A stretch of 64,000 nt of DNA from Pseudoips prasinana (GCA_951640165.1 OX621241.1:9491001-9555000); one strand, 5' to 3'. Counted from the first letter of the stretch, positions 45,410 through 57,316 are shown. Numbers and translations are program-made. Notes: generated by a model not told the origin, from the letters alone.

Positions 45410-45760
45410 AGGACTACCGCCTTGGTCTAGGGGTAGCGTGTTCAGCCGCAGATAATTAGGTCGTGGCGTCAAATCACCCGGCCAGGTCAAAAGTGTTACT
45501 TATCAGGATGTTTCTCTGACGAAAATCTGTCAGTGTTTGCCGGGAGTCTGGAATTGCGGGGTGTTACAACACCATGCCTAGGAAATCAGATCCTATACCT
45601 GACTACCTCTTTCTGCTCCTTACGCGCAGCAATCCCATCGAATCATGAAAGCGAGGAAATATATAAGTGCGTGAGTAATATACCCCACGCAGAAGAAGAG
45701 GAGGAGAAAATGTGGCCCATAAGGGTGCCCTCAGGTATTAGTCGGTTAAATTAAGCTACT
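45410..45760 (+). repeat. SINE family 2
   Basis: ACTACCGCCTTGGTCTAGGG head, CAAATCACCCGGCCAGGTC, AAATCTGTCAGTGTTTGCCG and ATCATGAAAGCGAGGAAAT. Confidence 0.75.
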
Positions 45761-46074
45761 GGTGGAGAGCATTTTGTGCTAGCAAACTGCTCGTTGTTTT
45801 CAATTCTTTAATTTGATATACTATTGCTAAATGTAACAATAATAGCTTAGTAACTTGCTATTTATTATTTATTTAAGAATATTAAAAATACATGTGACGA
45901 AACAGACCGCACGGACGGACTAATTTAAAATATTTTGTTACTTTAATTACTGTTTTTAAACTGTGTTTATGTAATACATTGTGAGCTTCACAAGTACTAG
46001 TGTATGTAAATACCCAAGTGCTGAATAAATTTCATTATTTCATTTAAAAAAAAACATTCATACCCCCCTTACAT
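45761..46074. other. No gene recognised
   Basis: AT-rich; ends with an A-run at 46040 that may be an old retroposon tail. Confidence 0.35.
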
Positions 46075-46275
46075 TAAACCTTACAACTTCACCCTGTAGG
46101 CAAAGGCGTTTTCTATTGCCAATTTCCTACTTAAAATTGAGAAAGAAATTCGGCATAAAGGCCTGAGTTACAGCTACGCATTGGTTAACTTGTTGTGTGG
46201 TGACGGCATAGAATATCATTACCCCATCTCATCCCGTGGGGGGCGTAGAAATCGTCCTAGGGAATACCCGAGAGA
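46075..46275 (+). repeat. LINE fragment (GTGACGGCATAGAATATCA family)
   Basis: Shares GGTGACGGCATAGAATATCA, CATCCCGTGGGGG and CGTAGAAATCGTCC with the minus strand of 62700-62790. 46276-46448 (minus) then carries 60 open codons with SRTQRSAGTNITMDTVEAS, unrecognised. Confidence 0.5.
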
Positions 46276-46448
46276 ACGTCGTAGGTCGCTACTACTTCGT
46301 CGCCTTTGTATTTCAGGTTCGATGCCTCTACTGTGTCCATTGTAATATTTGTTCCGGCAGATCTTTGTGTCCTTGAGTCCCTTGTTTGTAAAGTCTTTCG
46401 TGACGCAAACATTTCTTCCCCAGTGTGGTCATTCTCTTTAAAAAGCAA

Positions 46449-46902
46449 ACATTAGATATGTGAAGCCCCTAGTATTGCTATTTAGGACCGTATGATAATC
46501 ATTGAAGTCACCAGCTTTAATTTATGCTATTATCCAAAAGGAAATAGATTGTACCCAATTAATATAACAATCTTAATTAATTTGCATATGTTCCATAATG
46601 AATACAATGTTTTCAACTATATTAATATTATAATCTTTATTGCTTTACACGTGTAATGTAATGAGTATAATTATTCAAATCCCGTGGATATTACTACCTT
46701 TATTGCTTTATATGTGCAATGAATATAAAATGCACATCATGCACCCAGTCAGAGAGCATCAATCTTAAGTACGGTTACACATTACAAAAATCAATATCCT
46801 AATAATAAATGATTTTTTTAAAGTAATAGAGCAATTGAGGCGATGATGATGGCATTATTTGTTTTGAAACAGTAGTCCAAGTAGTAGTCCTATATTATTC
46901 AA
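46449..46902. other. No gene recognised
   Basis: AT-rich; two diverged direct copies of a TTATTGCTTTAxAxGTGxAATG segment at 46637 and 46701. Confidence 0.4.
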
Positions 46903-47065
46903 TATAGGACTACCGCGTTGATCTAGCGGTAGCGTGTTCAGTCGCAGATAATTAGGTCGTGGCTTCAAATCACCCGGCCAGGTCGAAAGTGTTACTTATT
47001 AGGATGTTTCTCTGATGAATATCTGTCAGTGTTTTCCGGGAGTCTGGAATTGCGCGGTGTTGAAT
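46903..47065 (+). repeat. SINE family 2, 3' truncated
   Basis: ACTACCGCGTTGATCTAGCG head and the same body as 45410, broken off at GAATTGCGCGGTGTTG. Confidence 0.7.
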
Positions 47066-47139
47066 TGAATTCAAAGGACAGGTCAGAAGTACCCTAAACC
47101 GGCGAGCATGTATGAAGAATATAATGACAGTAATTGAGG

Positions 47140-47350
47140 CAAAAGACGTGTGCAAAGATCGTGACAAATGGAAATCCTTTGTCTCTGCCTAAGGACGAGC
47201 AGCAGCTTCCTTCTGATTACTAAGACCATCTTACTGCGATCGCCAACCCACCTACCAAGCGTGGCGATTATGGCATATCCCCCCAAGACGATTCTTGAGA
47301 GAGGCTTGTCCAGCAGTGGACTCATTTAGCTGTAATGATGATGATGATGA
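47140..47350 (+). repeat. LINE 3' end with (ATG)n tail
   Basis: GCGTGGCGATTATGGCATAT, AGGCTTGTCCAGCAGTGGAC, then TGATGATGATGATGA. The forward version of 62560-62700. Confidence 0.7.
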
Positions 47351-47454
47351 CCCCTCTGGGAAACAGGCGTGAGTCTATCTATGTATGTATGTATGTAATA
47401 GAGCAATTTTGCCGTAATTTGTATTGTATATTATAAAACAGTATCATCACCATC

Positions 47455-47585
47455 ATTAGCCTGATATTGTCCACTGCTGGACATAGGCCTCCCAAAGGTT
47501 TCTATAATGTTGCCATTTGGAGAGATTTGCCTTAGTCACCGCGCTTGGCATGCGAGTTGGTGACCGCAGTTGGTTCGTAGTTTGT
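47455..47585 (-). repeat. LINE 3' end, minus orientation
   Basis: CCATCATTAGCCTGATATTG, TCCACTGCTGGACATAGGCC and GCATGCGAGTTGGTGACCGC. Confidence 0.65.
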
Positions 47586-47620
47586 ACACAAGTGGCGCTG
47601 CTGTCCTGTCCTGTCCCTTA

Positions 47621-47858
47621 GGGCCAGCGCAGATAGAGAGGAGCGCAGCGAAGAGGATTTTGTTAAGGCACTAGAAAATCAACTTTAAAATTATTTAAAT
47701 AAAGTCCATGTATGCTTGAACATTATAATGCGCGAGACTGCGCGAGCATTTTGTCAGGTTCAAGCATATATGCACTTTATTCCTATAGATCTAAAGTTGA
47801 TTTTCTAGTGCCTTAATAAAATCCTCTCCGCTGCGCTCCTCTCTGTCTGCGCTGACCC
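47621..47858. mobile_element. MITE 1 of a TTA-flanked tandem pair
   Basis: 238 bp with long inverted arms (about 65 bp): GGGCCAGCGCAGATAGAGAG at left and GTCTGCGCTGACCC at right. TTA at 47618-47620 and 47859-47861. PIF/Harbinger-type by target. Confidence 0.83.
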
Positions 47859-47861
47859 TTA

Positions 47862-48251
47862 AGGTCCAACCACACCAAACGGCCCGCATCGTCCAGTATC
47901 GCACCGCACGGACGCGGTCGGATGCCGCCGCATCCGGCCGGACGTCGCGTCTTCGCATACTACTACCTTCGCTTCTTTTTTAGTTTCATAGTTTTAAGCC
48001 CCAGCGCACCCGGCGGAATCCGAACGCAGGCGGACGGCTCCGAGCGCATTCGGCGGTATTCGAACGTATGCGCCGGTATCCGAACGCATGCGGACGGAGC
48101 CGATCGCGTGTCGCGGCATGTCACCGGTTGTGTTTACCCTTGACTTGGTAATATAAACTTTAAACACTGTATACAAGATTTAATTTCGTTTAAAGATTGT
48201 AAAATTCGTTTCGATGCGGGCCGATGCGGGCCGTTTGGTGTGGTTGGACCT
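47862..48251. mobile_element. MITE 2 of a TTA-flanked tandem pair
   Basis: 390 bp. The arms AGGTCCAACCACACCAAACG and CGTTTGGTGTGGTTGGACCT are exact. TTA at 47859-47861 (shared with MITE 1) and 48252-48254. The centre is GC-rich with degenerate CGGACGG / CCGAACGC units. Confidence 0.83.
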
Positions 48252-48427
48252 TTAGTCGCCTTTTACGACACCCACGAAATGGTATGGGGTTACCTGGTTA
48301 TTCTTTCTATGGTGGAAACCACACGGCTATTAAACAGTATACATTGAGAGAAACATATCTCTCTATTATTTTGTCAGACTAGATTCATTTATTTGCAAAT
48401 AGTCCGGTAAATTTATAGTCTATGTTA

Positions 48428-49130
48428 TAATAATATCCTGGGATAATAATAATAATATCCTGGGACATTATTCACACACGGTCATCTGATCCCAAACTAA
48501 GCAGAGCTTGTACTATGGAAACCAGATAACTGATATAGTTCAAGTTCAATCTTTATTGCAATCATGTGTACATAGGTCTTACATATTAAAAGTTTCAACA
48601 TGATACCCTGTTAGGGCGCGGCAACATTAAATAATTACTAACAATTTCAATAAGCATGCAACTTTCACGTAGGTATGTCAAAACATTATAACAATATCTA
48701 TTCTATAATATTTTCAATTATGATATTTGTAGTATTTAATTAATAAGTTGTCAATATAAAAACATAAAATAACATTATTATTTGAAATTATTGCTATACC
48801 CTATACATATATACAACACTAACCTACTTACATTATTTAGTTTTTGTCATTATAGAACTCCTGCAGTGTGTAGTAGCTTTTATGTGTTAGGAATTCTTTT
48901 AATTTCTTAACAAAAGGATGAAACCGTTCTTCATCTTTGATGTATTTTGGGACTATATACTATTTTTCTTTTGTAAATACATACTTATATAAATAATTTA
49001 CACCCAGACTCAGGACAAACAGACATGTTCATGCACACAAATTTTTGTCCCGGGTGGGAATCGAACCCACGACCTCCGGCGTGAAAGGCAGCTTATCTAC
49101 CTACCACACCAACAGGTTAGGTAGGTACAT
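48428..49130 (-). repeat. SINE family 1, minus orientation, split by a LINE tail
   Basis: 3' part at 48455-48540 (reverse of GGATCAGATGACCG and CAAGCTCTGCTTAG), 5' part at 48946-49130 with reversed B box GGGAATCGAACCCAC. A LINE 3' end interrupts it. Confidence 0.72.
48541..48945 (-). repeat. LINE 3' end inside the SINE
   Basis: The minus strand reads the last codons PKYIKDEERFHPFVKKLKEF with TLQEFYND then stop, a 3' UTR, and ends AATAAAGATTGAACTTGAAC. This is the Jockey/CR1-like C-terminal pattern. Confidence 0.65.
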
Positions 49131-49477
49131 ATAGTTTGTAGAAACAATAATACGAAGAGCGCTGATTTATAACCCCAACGAGGGATGTAAATTGTAGTCA
49201 CATTCTATAAAATCTAAATAAAAATAATTTTATAAAATAACAAGACCAGATCAAGCATGAGTACCTACTGCCATTATCACTATCGTATCATAATATTAAT
49301 AAAGATTTTATTTAGGAGAACAACTATTTAGTAAACAACAAAAGTAGTAGATCTGTTCTCAACTTGTACAACCTTCAAAAATATAATATTTATTTGCTAG
49401 TGTGGTTGATGTACCTAACATTAGCCACACTGGTAAATGAATATTATTGATTCTTGATTAAGTCGATATGGCATCAT
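49131..49477. other. No gene recognised
   Basis: AT-rich spacer. Confidence 0.4.
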
Positions 49478-49860
49478 CATATCAGCCGAAAGACGTCCAC
49501 TGCTGGACAAAGGCCTCCCCCAAAGATCTCCACAATTGCCGGTCTTGTGCTATTCGCATCCAGCAGTTTCCAGCGACCCGCACAAGATCATCGGTCCATC
49601 TTGTAGGGGGCCTGCCCACGCTGCGTCTTCCGGTTCGTGGTCGCCACTCGAGAACCTTTCTGCCCCAACGGCCGTCGGATCTACGAGCTATGTGCCCCGC
49701 CCACTGCCACTTTAGTTTTTCAATTCAGGGCTATGTCGGTGACTTTGGTTCGCCTGCGGATTTCGACATTTCTGATTCGATCCCGCAGGGAAACTCCGAG
49801 CATAGCCCTCTCCATATTCGATCCCGCAGGGAAACTCCGATATGGCATATCTGTATGTAT
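49478..49860 (-). repeat. LINE 3' end, minus orientation, plus small direct repeat
   Basis: CATATCAGCCGAAAGACGTC, TCCACTGCTGGACAAAGGCC, CTGCGTCTTCCGGTTCGTGG. Near its right end TTCGATCCCGCAGGGAAACT occurs twice (about 49777 and 49820). Confidence 0.7.
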
Positions 49861-50460
49861 TTAAAAATAAATCTTATTTCTTCCTTTACTTTGTATTGTA
49901 TAAACTTATTATTAACATCTTTCTATCTTCTATTCTATCTCGTATACTTCCTTACTTTAACATTGCATACTGAACTGAATAGCAATTAAGTAATAAAAAT
50001 GTAAACAGAGCGAGAACGTTGCCGACAAACTGCTGTGCAGTTTGGCAAAAATGTCTAAAACTTTAATGTGTACTTTTTTTCAATAATAAATAAATAAAAA
50101 AAATATATAATTTATAAATTGGCTATAAAAGAATTTTTTTAGTAATCATATCATATGCCATTATAATATCATTTAGTTTTCGTGAAACTTAGGACGTTAA
50201 AAATATCAATTACTTTAAAGTAATATAAATTTAAGGTAGGTAACACACAAAATTTAAATGTCTGCATATAAGGCACAAATATATTTCATATTAAGAAGTA
50301 GTCATTTATAATATAATAGACTATACTAAATTTGTTATTCAAAACCCAATTATTATATCAAATGTCCAATAGTGATGTCCAAACTTCACTAATAGTGTCA
50401 ACGGACTAACTAATTCGTCCAATATACAAAAGGCAACTAAAACTAATACTTTAAATTGTC
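49861..50460. other. No gene recognised
   Basis: AT-rich, with an (AATA)n run at 50082-50095 that may be a retroposon tail. Confidence 0.4.
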
Positions 50461-51960
50461 TTTCCGCACTTCCAATTCCTGATTACCCCCAATTTGTCTT
50501 TAATCATTTTACTAATTCTGATGTTAAGAGAAGCATAATGTCCATCTCGTCCAATGCAAGTGGCAGTGATTGTCTTAGTCGTAAAATTATCCTACCCATC
50601 CTAGACGAGATCCTTCCCACTATCACCCATATTTGGAACCATTCCGTAACCAGTGGCTCCTTCCCGACACAGTGGAAAGAAGCCAAAATTACTCCATTAC
50701 CTAAAAAATCGAATCCTTTATCCTTCACCGAATATAGTCCTATATCCATATTACCATTCCTATCAAAAGTTCTTGAATGTCTTATTTATAATCATTAAAT
50801 ATCTTCCTTTGCAAGAACTCTCTCCTCAATCCCTTTCAGTCCGGTTTCCGCCAGGGTCATAGTACGACTACTGCACTGATTCACATCACAGATAACCTGA
50901 GGTCTGCTATGGATACTGGCGAACTGACGGTGCTCTGTCTACTAGACTTTAGCAACGCTTTTAACACCGTAGATTTCGACATATTGCTCGGTATACTCGG
51001 TATGCTCTCTGAACATATCTCCAACGGTAATTGATTGGTTTCACAGTTACCTGTATGGCAGACGCCAACGAATCTGTATCAAAGATGCAACCTCTTCCTG
51101 GAGCTATACATCAGCTGGCGTGCCGCAGGGTGGCGTTTTATCTCCTTTATTATTTGCAATATTCATTAATGCTATATCCAAAAATCTGAATAATCTACCG
51201 GAAGCTATAGACTCTATTAATTCAGATCTTTTACATATATGCACGTGGAGTAAATGTTATGGGCTAACAGTAAACCCGTCTAAATCTCAGGCCATTATCG
51301 TTGGCAGTAACAGAATGAGATCCAAAGTTGATTGGTCACGAGTCCCTAATATAATGTTTGACAATGCAATTATACCTTTAAGTGATAAAGTGAAAAATTT
51401 GGGGATATACATTGACAAGGATCTCTCTTGGGTTTCTCAGTTACAGGAGGTTAGCCGCAGAGTCTTTGCATCTGCGGGATCTCTGAGAAGGCGTCGAAAT
51501 TTTTTACCAGTAACCACTAAGATTGCGCTTGCTCAATCCCTCCTTCTTCCTATTCTCGACTATGCTGATGCCAGTTATCTCGATTTGACCCAAGAGCAAT
51601 TTCACAAGCTTGAGCGACTTCAAAATTTTTGTATAAGGTTCATATTTGGGCTCCGCAAGTATGACCACGTATCTGAATTTCGTACAAAACTCAAGTGGCC
51701 TTCGCCGGAATACACATACTTTGTCCCTTTTATACAGCATTGTCTTTAATCCTGCTACCCCCTATTATCTTAAAGAACTATTTAAATTTCTAAGTGATAC
51801 ACATGCGAGATCATTGAGAACATCAGAAAACCTAAACCAAACTTTTTTAGTAACTCTTTTACTGTTCAGGCAGCTCGCCTCTGGAATGCGTTGCCTTTAA
51901 CAATTAGACGTGCTCAATCCCTTGGTTTGTTCAAAACACTAGTGAAAATCCACTACTTGT
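50461..51960 (+). pseudogene. Jockey-like LINE reverse transcriptase relic
   Basis: Motifs in order: SGSFPTQWKEAKITPLPKK, EYSPISILPFLSKVLE, FRQGHSTTTALIHIT, LLDFSNAFNTVDFDILL, GVPQGGVLSPLLFAIFIN, then directly NNLPEAIDSINSDLLHI: the YADD catalytic stretch is missing. GLTVNPSKSQAIIVGS, LGIYIDKDLSWVSQLQ and a thumb region follow. The last part (51646-51900) continues in another frame to a C-terminus with ARSLRTSEN. Sister of 31430-32690, 5' truncated. Confidence 0.82.
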
Positions 51961-52239
51961 AAGTAAGTAAGTACACATACAAAAAATATTATTGCATGCA
52001 AGATGTAGTAGACATTATTATGTTCAGACATGTTTGCTATACAATAGCGTGCAAATGTGTTATAATAATATTAAAGGTTTTCAATTTAAGAATTATTATT
52101 TGGAAAATCTAAAAATTACATTACACAAAAAATCTATTCAATAATAAATATATCATAAAATTAAAAATAATATGTCAATAAATAAAATACCAGTAAAATA
52201 AATGTCAAAAAATTATAATAAAGTTGATTAAATGTCAGG

Positions 52240-53670
52240 TTAGAACTTATCAACAAGAAAATCTGATGTATTATAGTAGGCTTTTTCAACTAAATGTGAT
52301 TTAACTTTTCTTTTAAATATAGTGATTGGGAGGTCTTTCCAATCTTTTGGTATTTTATTAAATATGACTGGAGCCATGCAAAGAACACTTTTGCGCATAA
52401 GTGCAGACCTAGCCGGGTTCAAACATAACTTACTGATATCACGTCTATTTCGGGGAACTACATCTGCCACTCGTGGAAATAAAGTGGGATTGGTCTTAAC
52501 AAATACTAAAACCTCATATATATATAGAGACGGCAGAGTCAATATTTTGTACTGCTTAAAATAAGATTGGCAGCTATCAGTCATATTTAGTTTAAACATT
52601 GATCTGAGGCATCTTTTCTGAGCTTTAAAGACAATGTCTTTGTTTGAAGAGTTGCCCCAGAAGATCACGCCATATCTAAGTACAGATTCAACCAGTCCGT
52701 AATAGGCAGTAAGAAGCGCATCAATACTAAGTGTTCGCGACAGGGTATATAAAGCATATGAACTGCTGCTTATTCTCTTGCTTATGTTCTCAATGTGTGC
52801 CTTCCAATTAAGAGCTGTGTCTATAGTTAGTCCAAGAAACTTAGTTGTATTCACTGCGTCAATTTTATTACTATTATATTGAATGTCAAGATTAGAATTT
52901 ATGTATGTCGAGCGTTGGCTAAAATGCATTATTAGGGTTTTATTAATATTTATTTTTAAATTATTATTATCTAACCATTCTATAATCCCTATTAAAGCAT
53001 TATTTATGTCATTTTCAAATGTATCTTTAGATTTACCTGTCACAGCAACTGTACTATCGTCTGCGAAAAGTGTCATGGGATGTTCAGTCGCTCTAGGAAA
53101 ATCGTTAATGTAGAGCGTAAAGAGAAGGGGTCCTAATACGCTTCCTTGAGGGATTCCGTACACGACTCTACATTCTTCCGATGAGAATATCACTTCCCGA
53201 TTTTTTTGGTTATTTATATATTATTTATATATTGGAGTATTTTTATCCATATTTTTTAAAACAACTTGCAGAAAATCATACACGGCCATATTAATTGTTT
53301 TGTTTGCCCTGAATCCCTTCTGCTCGTTGCATAAAATATTGTTTTTTTCGAGGTATGTGTTTAATTCACTACAGAAATACTTTTCCAAAATTTTCGAGAA
53401 TATCGGTAGCAGGGAAATGGGCCTGTAGTTTTCCAATTTCTCTCTGTCCTGTTTTTTGAATAATGGTTTAATTATTGAGGTCTTAAGAACATCTGGGAAT
53501 TTACCTTCACTAATGCTCAGATTTATTATGTGACTCAAAGGACTACATATTTTATGGGCAACTGCTTTAATTATTTTTGTACTTATTCCATCATAACCCA
53601 CACTATTCGTATTTTTAAGTGTTATAATTATTTTCAATACGTCGTGTGGCAAACACGGGGCCATGAACAT
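52240..53670 (-). pseudogene. Reverse transcriptase part of the 52-56 kb LINE
   Basis: 53670-53221: NSVGYDGISTKIIK, FPDVLKTSIIKPLFKK, NYRPISLLPIFSKILEK, NEQKGFRANKTINMAVYDF. Then 53193-52240: YGIPQGSVLGPLLFTLYIND, MTLFADDSTVAV, INKTLIMHFS, KFLGLTIDTALNWKAHI, thumb, and end KSHLVEKAYYNTSDFL. Between them the segment that should hold the F-x-D-x-x-x-AFD motif is missing. The junction carries a doubled TATTTATATAT. Confidence 0.84.
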
Positions 53671-54140
53671 AGTCTTTTTTGCTGGAAATTTGATTTCTTA
53701 ATGACACTCCTGAATTTTTTATTGGTTGAATCTTATCTATGAAATAGTTGTTAAATAAATTAGAAATTTTTTTTGGATCCGTAATTATTATATTATCTAC
53801 TTTCAGTTTAGATATAGTGGTTTTTGGTACATTTAATTTAGTTTCATTGATTAATTGTCAAACGGTTTTACCTTTATTATTTGACGTTTTAATCTTGTGA
53901 TCGTTCTGAGCGCGTTTAGTCAAATTAATTATTTTTTTTAATCGTTTCGAATAATTTATTAGTGTCGTCTTATTCTAATGCATAGGTTTTAGTCTATATT
54001 CCCACAAAAGTCGGCGTTTTTTCTTACTACACATTTTTATGCCTCGCGATATCCATCTACTACTTTTATTTATTTTCACAGAGATCGTTTTTTCAGGAAA
54101 ACACTGGTCATAAAGTAATGAAAACATTTCAATAAAAGTA

Positions 54141-54957
54141 TTAAGCTAGGTTAGTCTCATGAGATTCATATACATCAAAAAAGGACAGACTACTAATATA
54201 CGACACAAATTTATTAATGTTCTCCTTACTGTAATCACGTCTGGTAATTCGCCAACTGTTAAAACAACATACTGTCTTAATTGGGCACTTAAGAAGCTGA
54301 GCAGTGTGATCAGATAGAGCTAGTTCTAATACCGTGGCTTTACATGGCTTATGAAAATTATGCGCAAAATTGTCTATACAAGTCTGGCTTTTTAGTCGTG
54401 TAGGCTGATTAAGTGCAAGTTTTAAATTAAAATTTAACAATAAGTTTTCAAATTCAATAGATTGTGAATATTTTCAGGATATCAATGTTAAAGTCACCTG
54501 CTAATACTATATTTTGAAAACATTTTTTCATTAGCTCTTTTAATAAATGTTCAAGCTTCTCAAAACACGCATTAATATTGCTTGAATTCGGTACCCAATA
54601 TATACAAACAATAGCAGTTTTATAGTCAAGTAATTCAATGGCACAACATTCAAACATGCCAGTAGATGAAATTTTCACTATTTTAGGCAGCTCCTTCCAT
54701 CGAAGACCATTCTTGACAAGGATACAGACGCCTCCTCTCTTGCTTGCTGGTCTACTGAAGCAAGCCGCTAAGCAATAATTTGCTATATTGAGATGTCTTT
54801 CAAAGCCTTCCATCATGAAATGTTCGCTAATGCATAGAACATCCACATTTATGTTATTTTCAATTAACTCTTGAAGACAAACTGTGAGAATATCCGATTT
54901 GGATAATAAGCCAGCGATGTTTTGATGCATAACATAAACATGACTAGTCAAGAACAA
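54141..54957 (-). pseudogene. AP-type endonuclease of the 52-56 kb LINE
   Basis: VMHQNIAGLLSKSDIL, VLCISEHFM, RGGVCILVKNG, VCIYWVPNS, IVLAGDFNIDIL; after a frameshift near 54450 LNQPTRLKSQTCIDNF and ALSDHTAQLL. These are the standard endonuclease blocks (N, E, GDFN, D-x-x, SDH) in order. The protein nicks the target for reverse transcription. Confidence 0.8.
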
Positions 54958-55002
54958 AATTGGTCATATTATTACCGTTAAATTCTTCAGTATTTTGCTT
55001 AC

Positions 55003-56108
55003 TCAAATTTGATAAACTATTTTGTAAATTGAATTATGTTCATTAGTTTCTGCTTTCAATAATTGTTTGTCAATATTATGCGTAATGTCTTTGATTAAAG
55101 TTGATAAATCTTTAAATATTGTTCGAAGTCCAAAATTATTTATCATTCCTGTCCATTTGCTAAACATGCTGTAGTCATTTATAAGATTAGCGTTACTATC
55201 TATTAAGTATGAATGTCCATGAGTCAATATATCAAGACGTAATAAATGATTGAATGTCTCCACTCTCCAATTAAATAAGCTTGTAAAATTTGCTAACTTA
55301 TATGTTGGTAAACAAATAATGATATTTGTATTTTGGCTGTCTTTTAGTACTTCTCGTATAAGCAGAACAATCCTTTCAAAGTTTTTAGACGATTTAAAGT
55401 CCTCTGGACCTAATAACATGATACAAAAGTCATTCATAGTGAGGTGTTCTAATTTCCGTTTTATTCCGTATAAAAGCTGTTCAGTTGTAGCATTTGGTGA
55501 GATGTAATGGCATATCTCATAATTGTTCTGAAAAGTGTCCTCGGCTATAGAAAGAATCTTATTCCTGTTATTGGTGCTTAAAATGCATATTATACTTTTT
55601 GATATGGCAGTTCTAAAATAGGGAAACTCCGTGTAAGTTGAATTTGTTTGTTCCGAGTTATTGTTCTTTGTTAAGATTAATTGGGGCATATTTTTGTTAC
55701 AGTTTGTTATAGATGTTTGTAGATGTTCAGTTTCCTTAGGCTCTGTGATTTTTTGTACTGCTTTGTGAATTTGTTTTCTTGTTTGGTGTAGTGGTTTTGT
55801 TTTTAATCGGACTATTGGTGATTTTTCTGTAAAGGCTTTTTTTTTATCAATTCCTGGTTATTTTTTTTTAATAGTTCATTCTCTAAAGATAACTTCTCGA
55901 TTTCCGAGTGTGCGCTTTCTAATTCTGAAGATAGCTTTTCGATGTTACTCATTATTATTTTTATTTGATCGTCGTCTTTGTCGTCGGATACTTCTGGCAT
56001 GCTATTCGTAGTACTGTTTAAGTTTTGTGAATGTGCTATACTTTTATTTATCGATGAATCCGATCGTGTTCTAGGTTTCCGGAATGTTATATTCTGTAGG
56101 AAGTCCAT
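55003..56108 (-). pseudogene. ORF1 of the 52-56 kb LINE: coiled coil plus SGNH-like domain
   Basis: 56108-55812 begins MDFLQNITFRKPRTRSD and contains a coiled coil (IEKLSSELESAHSEIEKLSL), frameshifting at the T-run near 55835. 55810-55003 continues with KSPIVRLKTKPLHQTRKQ, then ICILSTNNRNKIL, NDFCIMLLGPEDF, NIIICLPTYKLANF, LDILTHGHSYLID. The strand order suggests the esterase-like (SGNH) domain known in ORF1 of CR1-group LINEs; the clear Gly-Asn-Asp signature is altered. About 368 codons if joined. Confidence 0.6.
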
Positions 56109-56164
56109 TTTCGTTATTTATGACAGCAAATATAATTATTATTTAAATAATGTCGAAAAATTTT

Positions 56165-56245
56165 TGCTATTTGCTGGGCTCGAACCGTGGACCTCTCGGT
56201 GATACCGTAGTTTAAAAGGCGAACGCATAAGCCGCCAGGCCAAGT
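56165..56245 (-). repeat. tRNA-like sequence at the 5' end of the LINE
   Basis: On the minus strand an A-box-like TGGCCTGGCGG (56242-56232) and exact B box GGTTCGAGCCC (56186-56176). It lies about 60 bp upstream of the ORF1 ATG. It is either a SINE relic or a Pol III-type internal promoter used by the LINE. Confidence 0.5.
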
Positions 56246-56680
56246 GCGTTAGTAACTTGAGTGACAAATTAGGCCACCAGTTCCTTTTTACTAATTAGCG
56301 CAGTACATCGATGACCTTGAAAAGTGAAAGGTATGTTGCGGTCGGTCGTTGACCTACTTATTAGTCACACGCTCATAACACTTTTTAACGACTTTTAGAG
56401 TAAATGTTTGCATTGTTTTTTGCCAATTGCACTTGATTTTGTTTATGCACTGTTTTGAATTTTTATTAAGTTATTGTTGTTTTTGTAATTCACACGTTGA
56501 TATAACTTTTCCGTCAAAATATACACTTTATACTAGCTTTTCGAATTTAAAAATGCTGGAGTTCACTGATACACTATGAATGCATTTTCACTGTCCTTCC
56601 ATATTATATTGCTTATTATGTATGTATGTATCTATGTATGTATTATTACGTTTATGTAATTAAGTATGTATTATATCTAA
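56246..56680. other. No gene recognised
   Basis: AT-rich, may include LINE 5' UTR; (TATG)n run at 56616-56642. Confidence 0.4.
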
Positions 56681-57316
56681 CTAGCTTTTGCCCGCGACTT
56701 CGTTCGCGTGGAATAGTGACTTCCGGCAGATTTTTGGTTTTACCCACATAGTTCCCGATCTCGCGGATCTATATTTCGATCCCAACGCCATCTATCGAGC
56801 ATAGTGACAACTCGGATTATTTATGTATACTCGGTTCGGGCATTTTCTTTGTACTAAAAGTTTTATTATATTGATATTATTTTTTTCATACCTTTTTACT
56901 ATTTATTTACTTTTTTCCGATGAATTAAAACAATAACATGAACCGAACTCGTGTAACGATCGACACCAGTGCGCGATCACCAACTCGACATATAGTACTA
57001 ATAGAATTATCTATACTCCGTTAGAGCATTTTCTTTGTACTAAAAGTTGTATTATATTATATTTTCATACCTTTTTACTATTTATTTACATTTTTCCGAT
57101 GAATTTTCAGTACTGAATTGATGCCGACTCTTGACCAATAGATGGCGCTAATTTATTTTTTATTTTATTTTTTGTAGTAAAAACTATCCTATGTCCTTTC
57201 TCAAGTTCCAAACTATGTCTGTACCAAATTTCACACAAATCGGTTCAGTAGTTTAGGCGTGAAGCAAAGACAGACAGACAGACAGAGTTACTTTCGCATT
57301 TATAATATTAGTTTGG
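56681..57316 (-). mobile_element. Helitron-like non-autonomous element, minus orientation
   Basis: Starts CTAGCTTTTGCCCGCGACTT and ends AAATCGGTTCAGTAGTTTAG, (CAGA)n, TTTCGCATTTATAATATTAG. The same TTTTACTATTTATTTAC block occurs twice inside (56896, 57074). Confidence 0.6.

Larger units (their letters stand above)
52100..56110 (-). mobile_element. Nearly full-length CR1/Jockey-type LINE, dead
   Basis: Minus-strand order is tRNA-like sequence (56245-56165), ORF1 (56108-55003), endonuclease (54957-54141), RT (53670-52240) and an AT-rich 3' end (to about 52100). Several frameshifts and an internal RT deletion disable it. It is the most complete element of its kind here. Confidence 0.82.

Noticed and set aside
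47922..48176. Open frames on both strands in the GC-rich block
   Set aside because: They lie inside MITE 2 between its terminal inverted repeats; the frames result from GC-rich repeat units.
49060..49130. tRNA gene on the minus strand
   Set aside because: Has a B box and an A-box-like part but continues into the SINE body; the same head recurs at 16.9, 37.1 and 61.2 kb.
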